From contig NZ_LMZQ01000028.1 in assembly GCF_001442625.1 (NCBI RefSeq), positions 48,469-112,468 of the forward strand: DNA of 64,000 nucleotides, given 5' to 3'. Of this stretch, positions 1 to 8,600 are shown piece after piece. The position numbers and the translations under genes are program-made. Positions within the stretch are counted from its first letter, which is position 1, and each line of letters starts with the position of its first letter. This stretch comes from Pedobacter ginsenosidimutans (GTDB lineage Bacteria; Bacteroidota; Bacteroidia; Sphingobacteriales; Sphingobacteriaceae). The notes beneath the pieces were generated by a model that was not told the origin of the DNA, ran no database searches, and was given only the letters and a program-made list of their open reading frames with translations.

Positions 1-1
1 A

Positions 2-136
2 GATCATGAAAATACCTATGCTTTGGGATTGATCACCGTAAATGCCTTAGTGGATATACATAAGGGAAGATTGTGGGTAGAAAGCGACGGAAAAGATTTA
101 GGTGCAACATTTTACGTAACGCTACCCATTAAATAA
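2..136 (+). CDS. C-terminal end of a sensor histidine kinase (partial)
   Basis: Only the last 44 codons are in the window. They read as the end of a HATPase domain: a glycine-containing segment (ALGLITVNALVDIHKG), then the RLWVES and GATFYVTLP strands that close many histidine kinases. The gene begins before position 1, so its sensor domain and partner regulator are not visible. The stop codon lies 15 bp inside the 3' end of the convergent phosphoesterase gene, so the two reading frames overlap tail to tail. The family is clear from the closing motif; the signal sensed is unknown. Confidence 0.75.
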   Translation, partial: DHENTYALGLITVNALVDIHKGRLWVESDGKDLGATFYVTLPIK

Positions 137-1225
137 GTTTAAATCTAATAACTCGCTGAGTTTCATTTCTTCGAGTAAAATTCTTTCAGGAATAGCATTT
201 CTATGGTATGACCATTTTATTAACCTTATAGAGCCATTCTCGATTTCGATACCAGTCATATCGCCATCACTAAAACAACAACATCCGCTATTAAAATAAC
301 CAGGTTTGTATTTGCCTAAACGTGGCGTTTTGTCTCCTTCTTTTATCAGTTTACGAAGCTCTGCATTTAAAACAGCAAGATCATCAGCATTCTTTTCTTT
401 TTTTGCTTTATTCAGTTTTATGTAAATCCGTTCCAGGTGTGTTAACGAAGCAAAAACCGGCTGGTGTGTATGCCCCGTAATTAAAGCCAGGTTCTTTTTT
501 GTAGCTACCCAGCTGTACATGAGTGCATTGTGCGCTGTTTTAAGCTGGTTGCTGTATGCTGGTGTATTGGGGTTAATTTGAAGGTACGATTGCAATGGTG
601 CCCAAACGGTACTCACAAACCATTTGCTAAACCAGTTGCCATCACTCTGTAAATCGCCCTGATGGCCATGGGTCAAGAAAATATCGAGTTTGCTTTCTCC
701 TACTGGCATTCTTAAGATCGCACCTTCATAAATATGGATTTTAGTTCCGTAAATTCTATTGAGGTTAAACCCTGCTAAAGGATCATTATCCCAATATAAA
801 TCGTGGTTGCCGAATATTTTAGTGAAATGGTTTTTTGAAATAAAAGCTTTTTCTGCTTCGAAAGTATCCTTATTGTGTTTAATTACAGATTCTAGCAAAT
901 TCTCCCAGAGTTCCTCGCTATCGCCCAAATTTATGTAATGGAAATCTTGTTGGTTGTAATATTCGAGTGCCTTTAAATAATTCTTTTCAGCTAAAGTAAA
1001 ATCATCGGCATAATCACGGGCACCCTTATGCTGATCTGATAAAATGATAAATTTATCAGTTTGGGTAACTTCAAAAATAAGTCCACGTTTACCAGGTGTT
1101 GTATTGGTGGTTTTATAAAGTTTATTTAAAGCCGCATGAATGCGTTTACGGTTGGGCCTTGAACCAAATTTATTCGACATGCGAATAATCCAGGCATTGA
1201 GTAAACGTTGTAAGAGTTTTCGCAT
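122..1225 (-). CDS. Calcineurin-like metallophosphoesterase
   Basis: A 367-residue protein with the ordered metal-binding motifs of the calcineurin-like phosphoesterase fold: SDQH near residue 62, GDSEELWE near 101, GNHDLYWD near 138, LTHGHQGD near 183 and GHTHQPVF near 250. These supply the His, Asp and Asn ligands of a two-metal centre that hydrolyses phosphate mono- or diesters. No signal peptide is evident, so it is probably cytoplasmic. The substrate cannot be read from the sequence. It is convergent with, and overlaps by 15 bp, the histidine kinase fragment. The upstream region to position 1477 carries no gene. Confidence 0.85.
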   Translation of the reverse strand: MRKLLQRLLNAWIIRMSNKFGSRPNRKRIHAALNKLYKTTNTTPGKRGLIFEVTQTDKFIILSDQHKGARDYADDFTLAEKNYLKALEYYNQQDFHYINLGDSEELWENLLESVIKHNKDTFEAEKAFISKNHFTKIFGNHDLYWDNDPLAGFNLNRIYGTKIHIYEGAILRMPVGESKLDIFLTHGHQGDLQSDGNWFSKWFVSTVWAPLQSYLQINPNTPAYSNQLKTAHNALMYSWVATKKNLALITGHTHQPVFASLTHLERIYIKLNKAKKEKNADDLAVLNAELRKLIKEGDKTPRLGKYKPGYFNSGCCCFSDGDMTGIEIENGSIRLIKWSYHRNAIPERILLEEMKLSELLDLNLFNG

Positions 1226-1317
1226 GTATAAAATGAGCCTTCGCTAGTATTATTGTTTCTCAAAATAACAAAAAATATCATCAATCGTTTTTTCTGAAAA
1301 GCAATAGTGTAATTCTT

Positions 1318-1440
1318 AGGTTAAGTTCGGCCTTGCTTTCCGTTTTATGCCGATGAAAAATCGACATGCTCACTCCAATCAAGTTTAGTTTACACCGGTT
1401 AATCGCTTTTATTAAAGTCAGTTCCTTTCTATCGCCGATT
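1318..1440. repeat. Degenerate intergenic repeat, copy 1
   Basis: This gene-free stretch shares several short blocks, in the same order, with 11695-11830: a TGCTTTCC block, a CGATGAA-like block, a (C/T)CAATCAAGTTTAGTT block and a TAATAAAAGT-like block. The similarity is patchy, so it is an old, decayed copy of a dispersed sequence rather than a functional site that I can name. Confidence 0.3.
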
Positions 1441-1477
1441 AAATAAAGACTTTATTTTAAATAATATTTAACTAAAT

Positions 1478-2689
1478 TTGTTAGTATTGAAAAGATCAGG
1501 AAGCGCAGATTTACCCCTACATTATGGCCATGTACCACCATGGCTGGCGCAGCGTATGGCAACACTTGGCCTGGCCATAACGGAAGCGATACTATTAGAA
1601 TATGGCAAAGCAGAAGTAATACGCCGCTTAAGCAGTCCTTTTTGGTTTCAGAGTTTAGGTGCGGTAATGGGGATGGACTGGCATTCGTCTGGTATTACGA
1701 CATCGGTAATGGGCGCTTTAAAGAAATCGATTAATCCCTTATCGAAAGAGTTGGGCATTTACATTTGCGGAGGCAAAGGAAAACACAGCAGAGAAACGCC
1801 AAATGAACTTTTAAAAATTGCCGATAAAACGGGTTTAAATGGAACAGCATTGGTTCGGGCCAGTAAACTCAGTGCAAAAGTAGACAATACGGCCATTCAA
1901 GACGGTTTTCAACTGTATCTTCATAGTTTTATTTTAAGCAGCGAGGGCGATTGGGCAGTAGTGCAACAAGGCATGAGCGATAGTAGCTCGACAGCAAGAA
2001 GATACCACTGGCATTCTGAAAACCTAAAATCATTTGTCGAAGAACCACATACCGGTATCTGTGGTATTAATCAAGGCAAGATCCTGAACCTAACGGCTAA
2101 TGATGCTGATAAGACGAGGCAGAGTATGATGAGCATTACAGCTGAATCGCCAGTAAGGATGCTTAATGAAATACAAAAACTGGTATTGCCCGATCATCAT
2201 GAAGTAAAATCGAAAGATGTAGATTTGAAACGTTTAGGAAGTATTTTATGGCTGGCACAGGAAAAGCAACCGAGAGATTTTGAGGAATTATTATTACTCG
2301 AAGGCATGGGGCCAAGAACCTTACAATCGATGGCTTTAGTGAGTGAGGTGATTTATGGTACACCTTCGCGATTTAGCGACCCTGCCCGTTATTCTTTTGC
2401 ACATGGCGGCAAAGATGGACATCCCTTCCCTGTTCCGGTAAATGTTTATGATGAGACCATAAGTGTTTTGCAGAAAGCAATTGAAAAAGCGAAGATTGGA
2501 AACACAGATAAACAACAAGCCATCAAATCATTGCATCAAATTGCCCGTAATGCAGAAAAAGATTTTATTCCGAATATGGATTTTGAAAAGGTGATTCAAA
2601 AAGAACGTGCTGAAAGCTGGAAATATGGAGGCAGAACAGTTTTTGGGAAAGAAAAACCGCCAAAGGATGAGCAATTGAAGTTGTTTTAG
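1478..2689 (+). CDS. DUF763 domain-containing protein
   Basis: A 403-residue protein recognisable as the DUF763 family by its opening (RSGSADLPLHYGHVPPWL), the RLSSPFWFQSLGAVMGMDWH segment and the YHWHSENL / GICG region. A helix-hairpin-helix-like stretch (LEGMGPRTLQSMALV, about residue 275) hints at nucleic-acid contact, but the biochemical role of the family is not established. An in-frame TAA at 1469-1471 leaves no ATG upstream of the conserved start, so translation must begin at TTG 1478 or TTG 1487. It stands alone, followed by the multi-hairpin repeats. Confidence 0.8.
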   Translation: MLVLKRSGSADLPLHYGHVPPWLAQRMATLGLAITEAILLEYGKAEVIRRLSSPFWFQSLGAVMGMDWHSSGITTSVMGALKKSINPLSKELGIYICGGKGKHSRETPNELLKIADKTGLNGTALVRASKLSAKVDNTAIQDGFQLYLHSFILSSEGDWAVVQQGMSDSSSTARRYHWHSENLKSFVEEPHTGICGINQGKILNLTANDADKTRQSMMSITAESPVRMLNEIQKLVLPDHHEVKSKDVDLKRLGSILWLAQEKQPRDFEELLLLEGMGPRTLQSMALVSEVIYGTPSRFSDPARYSFAHGGKDGHPFPVPVNVYDETISVLQKAIEKAKIGNTDKQQAIKSLHQIARNAEKDFIPNMDFEKVIQKERAESWKYGGRTVFGKEKPPKDEQLKLF

Positions 2690-2698
2690 ATAGAAGCT

Positions 2699-2830
2699 AT
2701 CCGGAGAGTTCCAACGGGCTCTACGGATTAAGGAATGGATAAGAGTCTTTGACTCGCTATGATATTGAGTTTAAAAACTCAATCTTATTCATAAATCCGT
2801 AGAGACGCTGCGCTTAACTCTACGGACAGA
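2699..2830. repeat. Multi-hairpin palindromic repeat, copy A
   Basis: A unit of about 130 bp with four inverted repeats in series: (1) (T)CCG(T/G)AGAG ... CTCTACGGA around the loop TTCCAACGGG; (2) GAGTC ... GACTC; (3) GAGTTT ... AAACTC; (4) TCCGTAGAG ... CTCTACGGA around ACGCTGCGCTTAA. The first and last arms are also complementary to each other, so the whole unit could fold into a branched cruciform. Near-identical units lie at 2888, 3755, 3914 and 17371. It belongs to the set flanking the RAYT-like transposase gene. Confidence 0.85.
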
Positions 2831-2887
2831 GCATGCACTGAGCTTGAATTAGGTTCCTAAACTTTAGGAATAGATATGTGAATAGAT

Positions 2888-3025
2888 CTGTCCGTAGAGT
2901 TCCAACGGGCTCTACAGATTAAGGAATGGATAAGAGTCTCTGACTCGTTTTTTATTGTTGAGTTATAAGCTCGTTTTTATTCGCAGGTCCGTAGAGATGC
3001 TGCGCTTAATTTTAACTCTACAGAT
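2888..3025. repeat. Multi-hairpin palindromic repeat, copy B
   Basis: The same architecture as copy A, but with a different centre (TATTGTTGAGTTATAAGCTC and TTATTCGCAGG) and an extended fourth hairpin loop. It ends 23 bp from the stop codon of the transposase gene. The decayed unit on the other side of that gene (3671-3732) shares this variant centre, so the transposase is bracketed by B-type units and then by A-type units. Confidence 0.85.
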
Positions 3026-3048
3026 AGTAATATCAATCCTATCCAAAA

Positions 3049-3606
3049 TCATTCTATAAAATCTACCTCTATTAACCCCTTTGTTGTTGTGTAATAATCA
3101 ATTGCTGAAGAATAAACATATTCTTCAGCGTTTCTAACAGCCCCCGATCTCACTGGATTTTCGTGTAAATAATTAAGTCTTTGATCCATCATTTCATTTG
3201 TAGAAAGTTCGACCGGATGATTTTCCTGCTGCCAAAACTGATAATCTTTGTTTCTTCTATTTTCTTCACCAGCTTTTTTAAATATCCAAAGCATCCAACT
3301 TCGTCTACTTTCGTGATTATTATTTTTGATTGCTTTAATAACGTTACTTGAAGTAAACTTTTTAAAATCTCTCAATGCGCCAGACAAATTATTGTTTTCA
3401 TCTATCGACAAAATCAAATGTAGATGATTGCTCATAATACACCAGGCATGAATTTTTAAACCTTTATTCTTTTGGCAATAAATTAAGCTTTCTACAATAA
3501 TATCCGAATATTCCTTTCTGGTGAATACATCTACCCATTGTACTGTAGCAAATGTTATAAAATATATAGCTTCCTGATCTTTTATTTGATAACCGTTTTC
3601 TCCCAT
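3049..3606 (-). CDS. REP-associated-type Y1 transposase (RAYT-like)
   Basis: A 185-residue protein of the IS200-like Y1 transposase superfamily. The HUH motif is NHLHLIL (His61 and His63), preceded by AWCIMSNH, and the C-terminal RLNYLHENPVRSGAV and YSSAIDYY segments are typical of REP-associated tyrosine transposases (RAYTs), which process single-stranded DNA at palindromic repeats. Where many relatives have W-Q-x-x-Y-H-P with the presumed nucleophilic Tyr, this protein has WQQENHP, placing Asn129 there; whether this whole subfamily uses another Tyr needs an alignment. No insertion-sequence ends flank the gene. Instead, multi-hairpin repeats sit on both sides, as expected for a single-copy RAYT acting on dispersed repeats. 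Confidence 0.85.
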   Translation of the reverse strand: MGENGYQIKDQEAIYFITFATVQWVDVFTRKEYSDIIVESLIYCQKNKGLKIHAWCIMSNHLHLILSIDENNNLSGALRDFKKFTSSNVIKAIKNNNHESRRSWMLWIFKKAGEENRRNKDYQFWQQENHPVELSTNEMMDQRLNYLHENPVRSGAVRNAEEYVYSSAIDYYTTTKGLIEVDFIE

Positions 3607-3670
3607 ATACCAATATAAGCTTTAAGATTAAGATATTTATAGCCTCTTAAAAGATGCTACTGATTATATG

Positions 3671-3732
3671 CAGGATAAAAGTCTCTGAGTCAATCTTTAA
3701 TGTTCAGTTATAAACTCTGTTTTATTCGCAGG
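3671..3732. repeat. Multi-hairpin repeat, decayed B-type copy C
   Basis: The central part of a B-type unit (GGATAAAAGTCTCTGAGTC, then TTCAGTTATAAACTC and TTATTCGCAGGT) with its left hairpin missing and the stem pairings weakened by substitutions. It lies 65 bp upstream of the transposase start and runs almost directly into intact copy D. Confidence 0.6.
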
Positions 3733-3754
3733 TGTTAGAGCTATGTTAGAGCTA

Positions 3755-3886
3755 TCCGTAGAGTTCCAACGGGCTCTACGGATTAAGGAATGGATAAGAG
3801 TCTCTGACTCGCTATGATATTGAGTTTGAAAACTCAATTTTATTCATAAATCCGTAGAGACGCTGTGCTTAACTCTACGGACAGAA
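3755..3886. repeat. Multi-hairpin palindromic repeat, copy D
   Basis: An intact A-type unit with perfect TCCGTAGAG/CTCTACGGA arms at both ends and the GAGTCTCTGACTC and GAGTTTGAAAACTC hairpins between. It differs from copy A at only a few positions. Confidence 0.85.
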
Positions 3887-3913
3887 CGTATAAGCCTTTC
3901 CTGAATGTTAGAT

Positions 3914-4045
3914 CTACTTGTAGAGTTCCAACGGGCTCTACGGACAGAATGGATAAGAGTCTCTGACTCGCTATGATATTGAGTTTGAAAACTCAATTTT
4001 ATTCATAAATCCGTAGAGACGCTGCGCTTAACTCTACGGACAGAA
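3914..4045. repeat. Multi-hairpin palindromic repeat, copy E
   Basis: An A-type unit in the same orientation as copies A and D, with a 5' first arm shortened to TTGTAGAG and a 10 bp deletion after the first hairpin. The rest matches copy D almost base for base, which suggests recent duplication or ongoing homogenisation. Confidence 0.85.
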
Positions 4046-4134
4046 GGAATATGAAAGGTCTTAGCGAGACGCTAAGACTAGAGAATTCAACTCCGTGCTT
4101 CCGTGGCAGAAAATAATTGAAGATTAATAAAAAC

Positions 4135-4162
4135 AAAAAAGGTCGTGGTTTGCACCACGACC
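4135..4162 (-). terminator. Rho-independent terminator of gltBD
   Basis: Reading the minus strand past the gltD stop, GGTCGTGG pairs with CCACGACC around a six-base loop and is followed by a run of T (six A on the plus strand at 4135-4140). The 8 bp GC-rich stem and T tract fit an intrinsic terminator. Confidence 0.85.
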
Positions 4163-4187
4163 CTAAAAATATAGAATTTAAAACCTA

Positions 4188-5654
4188 CTAAGCGTACGCA
4201 ACTGCATCTTTCGATGCCAGTTTAGTTGTCCCCATCAAGTATTCGTCTACCTTACGGGCAGCTTCTCTACCTTCTGAAATGGCCCAAACTACTAACGATT
4301 GCCCACGGCGAACATCTCCTGCAGCAAAAATCTTAGCAATATTGGTTTGGTAAGTGTGTTCAGATGCTTTTACGTTTCCGCGGTTATCCAATTCCACACC
4401 TAATTTCTCAATTAAACCTTCTTTTTGAGGATGTAAGAAACCCATTGCCAAAAGTACCAGTTCGCATGGAAGATCTCTTTCGGTACCAGCCACTTCTTTA
4501 AAAGTAACCGGGCGTCCATTTGCATCAATTTCCCATTCTACATCAACTACTTTTAAGGCTTTAAGGTTTCCTTTTTCATCAGCAATAAAATTCTTTGTAT
4601 TTACCGACCAAGCCCTTTGTGCACCTTCCTCGTGAGAAGAAGTATTTTTTAGCAACATTGGGTAATTTGGCCAAGGCATATGCTCGTTCCGTGCCTGTGG
4701 CGGCATCGGCATAATCTCAAACTGTGTAACCGATTTCGCCCCGTGACGGTTTGAAGTACCAATACAGTCAGATCCCGTATCGCCACCGCCAATTACGATT
4801 ACATTTTTACCGGTAGCCATAATATCTTCCGCTTCAACGGCTCTGCTCGCTACACGTTTATTTTGTTGCTTCAGGAAATCCATTGCAAAGTGGACCCCTT
4901 TAGCAGAACGGCCGTCAATTGGCAAATCGCGTGGAATAGTTGAACCACCAGCCAATACAATTGCGTTGAAATCGCGTAACAAAGTACCTATCTCAACATT
5001 CTCGCCTACATTGGCATTACATTTAAAAATGATACCTTCTTCTTTCATTAAATCGATACGGCGATCCACTACATTTTTCTGTAGTTTGAAATCAGGGATA
5101 CCATACCTCAATAAACCGCCTGGAGCATCGTCACGTTCGAAAACGGTAACCTCATGTCCAACCTTATTTAACTGAGCAGCAGCAGCTAAGCCCGCAGGAC
5201 CTGAACCAATTACAGCTACTTTTTTACCCGTTCTGATTAATGGTGCTTTTGCTTTGATAAATCCTTTTTCGAAAGCAATTTCGATGATGTGCTTTTCAAT
5301 CTCCTCGATAGAAACCGGTGGGCGGTTAATGCCCAATACACATGCCGATTCGCATGGTGCGGGGCAAATTCTACCTGTAAATTCAGGAAAATTATTGGTG
5401 CTTAATAAAATATTTGCAGCTAATTCCCATTTACCCTGATAAACGGCGTCGTTAAATTCTGGTATCACGTTACCCAATGGGCAGCCTGACTGGCAGAAAG
5501 GTACACCGCAATCCATACAACGGGCAGCTTGATTGTTTAATTCTTTTGAGGGTAATTCATTTAAAAATTCCCCATAGTGTTTTACACGTGTTGCAGCCTC
5601 TTCTCTAGTGGGCGCAACTCTATCGTATTCTTGAAATCCTGTTACTTTTCCCAT
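4188..5654 (-). CDS. gltD: Glutamate synthase small (beta) subunit
   Basis: A 488-residue NADPH-dependent glutamate synthase small subunit. The N-terminal ferredoxin-like part has two cysteine clusters (Cys46, 49, 54, 58 in CMDCGVPFCQSGCP and Cys97, 101, 105 in CPAPCESAC) for 4Fe-4S centres. A FAD-binding GSGPAGLAAA motif follows near residue 151, an NADPH-binding GGGDTGSDC motif near residue 290, and a closing FAD contact in AAGDVRRGQSLVVWAI. It passes electrons from NADPH to the large subunit. It starts 3 bp after the gltB stop, so the pair is an operon, closed by the terminator at 4135. The length matches the family. Confidence 0.95.
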   Translation of the reverse strand: MGKVTGFQEYDRVAPTREEAATRVKHYGEFLNELPSKELNNQAARCMDCGVPFCQSGCPLGNVIPEFNDAVYQGKWELAANILLSTNNFPEFTGRICPAPCESACVLGINRPPVSIEEIEKHIIEIAFEKGFIKAKAPLIRTGKKVAVIGSGPAGLAAAAQLNKVGHEVTVFERDDAPGGLLRYGIPDFKLQKNVVDRRIDLMKEEGIIFKCNANVGENVEIGTLLRDFNAIVLAGGSTIPRDLPIDGRSAKGVHFAMDFLKQQNKRVASRAVEAEDIMATGKNVIVIGGGDTGSDCIGTSNRHGAKSVTQFEIMPMPPQARNEHMPWPNYPMLLKNTSSHEEGAQRAWSVNTKNFIADEKGNLKALKVVDVEWEIDANGRPVTFKEVAGTERDLPCELVLLAMGFLHPQKEGLIEKLGVELDNRGNVKASEHTYQTNIAKIFAAGDVRRGQSLVVWAISEGREAARKVDEYLMGTTKLASKDAVAYA

Positions 5655-5657
5655 GGC

Positions 5658-8600
5658 CTAGTGTGTTTTTACTTGTTGATTACGTTTGCTTAAAACTGCT
5701 TTGTATTCTTTAGGGAATACTTTTACGAAATGAGCAGATTGAGTTTTCCAGTCGCTTAAGATAAACTCAGCTACTCTACTATCCGTTAAGCGGATATGCG
5801 TTTTAAGTAAAGCTAAAATACGCTCCTCATCTTCAGCTTGTAATGGATCAAGATCAACCATTTCTTTATTGCATTTGCGCGCAAAAGTTCCATTGGCATC
5901 ATAAATCCAGGCTACACCGCCACTCATACCAGCAGCAAAATTGCTTCCGGTATCACCAAGAATCAGCACTTCACCACCTGTCATATATTCGCAACCGTGA
6001 TCACCCACGCCTTCAACAACAGCTGTTGCACCAGAGTTACGTACGGCGAAACGTTCACCTGCTTTACCACGGGCAAATAACTCACCAGAAGTTGCGCCAT
6101 AAAGGGCTACGTTACCGATAATGATATTTTGCTCAGGGATAAAAGTTGAGTTTGAGAAAGGATAAATGGCCAATCTTGCGCCCGATAATCCTTTACCCAC
6201 ATAATCGTTCGCTTCACCTTCTAATGATAATGTTACCCCACGGGTATTGAAAGCACCGAAGCTCTGTCCGGCCGAACCAACAAATTTAAAGTTGATCGTG
6301 TCTGGAGGTAAGCCAGCACCTAAATGAACTTTCGAAATTTCATTCGATAACATTGTACCTAGTGCACGGTCGGTATTTTTCACATCGAAACTGGCAAAAA
6401 CCGGTTCGTTATGATCAATAGCAGGTTGTGCAGCGGCAATTAATTTATGATCTAAAACATGCTCCAAACCATGATCCTGGCCTTCAGTATTAAATAAAGG
6501 CAAACCATTTTCTTCTGCTTTATATAATATAGCTGATAAATCAAGGTGTTTCAATTTCCAGTCTTCGGCAGGCAATTCGCGTACTTTCAAAATATCAGCC
6601 TGACCGATCATTTCGTGGATGGTTCTGAAACCTAATTCAGCCATAATCTCACGTAACTCTTCGGCAAGGAAATAAAATAAGTTCACTACATGGTCAGCAT
6701 CACCGGTAAATAATTTTCTCAATTCCGGATCTTGTGTTGCTACCCCAACCGGGCAAGTATTTAAATGGCATTTACGCATCATAATACATCCTGATGTTAC
6801 TAAGGCTGCTGTTGCAACCCCCCATTCTTCAGCACCTAATAATGCAGCGATAGCGATATCCCTGCCCGTTTTAAGCTGACCATCTGTTTGTAACACGATA
6901 CGGTTACGCAATTTGTTTTTTACCAAAGTTTGATGTGCTTCTGCCAAACCTAACTCCCATGGTAAACCAGCATGTTGGATTGAGGTTAAAGGAGATGCTC
7001 CCGTTCCGCCATCAAAACCAGATACCAAAATCACATCGGCATGTGCTTTGGCAACACCTGCGGCAATAGTACCTACACCAGCTTTCGAAACCAATTTCAC
7101 ATTGATCCTCGCTGCACGGTTTGCATTTTTCAGATCAAAAATTAACTGTGCTAAATCTTCGATCGAATAAATATCGTGGTGAGGCGGAGGAGAAATTAAA
7201 CCAACACCCGGTGTAGAGTGACGAACTTTTGCAATCCAGTCATCCACTTTGTGCCCTGGTAATTGACCACCCTCTCCTGGTTTAGCACCCTGAGCCATTT
7301 TAATCTGTAACTCATCAGCATTGGTTAAATAATAACTCGTTACACCAAAACGTGCAGAAGCCACTTGTTTAATTGCCGAGCGCATGCTATCGCCGTTTGG
7401 CAATTTAGTATAACGCATTTCATCTTCACCACCCTCTCCGGTATTGCTCTTTCCACCGATACGGTTCATGGCAATCGCTAAAGTAGAGTGGGCCTCATGA
7501 GAAATTGAACCGAAAGACATCGCTCCTGTTGCAAATCTTTTTAAGATTGCCTCGGTAGATTCTACCTCATTTAAAGGTACTGATGGTCGGCTATAGTTAA
7601 ATTCGAACAATCCACGGATGGTATAAGCTTGTTGCGTTTGCTCATTCACCAGTTTAGAGTACTGTTTGAAAATATTGTAATCGTTTTTACGTGTTGCGTT
7701 TTGGAGCAAGTGAATGGTTTGCGGGTTAAACAAATGCGCTTCACCTTTACGGCGGAATTTATAAGTTCCACCTGCCGGCAACAGGTTTTCGGTTTCTGTT
7801 AACGGGCCAAAACTGCGGTGATGTTTAATTAACGTTTCTTTTGCAATTTCATCCAATCCCAGACCACCAATACGTGAAACTGCACCAGTGAAATAAGTAT
7901 TCACTACTTGTTTATTTAAACCTAAAATCTCGAAAATCTGCGCACCCTGGTATGATTGCAAGGTTGAGATTCCCATTTTAGAGAAAATTTTAAGTAAACC
8001 GCTATTTACCGCATAGATATAGTTCTTGGTAAGCTGCTCTGTTGATAAGCCCGATTCTTCTTTAAACTCATTAATGGTTTCCAAAGCCAGGTAAGGGTTA
8101 ATTGCAGTAACACCAAAGCCCAGTAACGTGGCGAAATGATGTACTTCCCAAATATCACCAGCTTCTATCACAATACCTACAGCACCACGGTATCCTTTGC
8201 GGATTAAGTGGTGGTGCACGGCAGAAACTGCCAATAAAGAAGGCATTGCAGCATGCTCAGAGTCAATAGCCCTATCTGTTAATACAATTACCTGGAAACC
8301 ATCTTCAACCGCATCAACCGCATAACGGCATAAACGGTCTAAGGCTTTTGCCATAGCGCCCGGCTTGCCATCAGCCCTGAAATAAGTCTGTAAAGTTTTC
8401 GCCTGAAAAACACCTGTATCAATACTTCTTAACTTCTCTAATTCCTGATTGGTTAAAATTGGGTGTTTAATGGCCACACAGTGCGCTTGTTTTGGCGTTT
8501 CTTCCAACAAGTTACCCATGCTGCCCATAAAACTGGCTAAACTCATTACCACTTTCTCTCTGATCGGGTCAATCGGTGGATTGGTTACCTGTGCAAATAA

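Noticed and set aside
3049..3606. Complete IS200/IS605 insertion sequence
   Set aside because: No accessory TnpB gene and no subterminal hairpin ends defining a single element; multiple equal repeats on both sides favour a RAYT.
2699..4045. Multi-hairpin units as a CRISPR array or tRNA-like RNA genes
   Set aside because: Units are separated by unequal distances and by a gene, and have no unique spacers of constant size. They lack T-loop or anticodon features.
5843..6121. 92-codon frame antisense to gltB
   Set aside because: It lies wholly within the well conserved gltB gene and encodes a His/Gln-rich low-complexity product, typical of a shadow frame.
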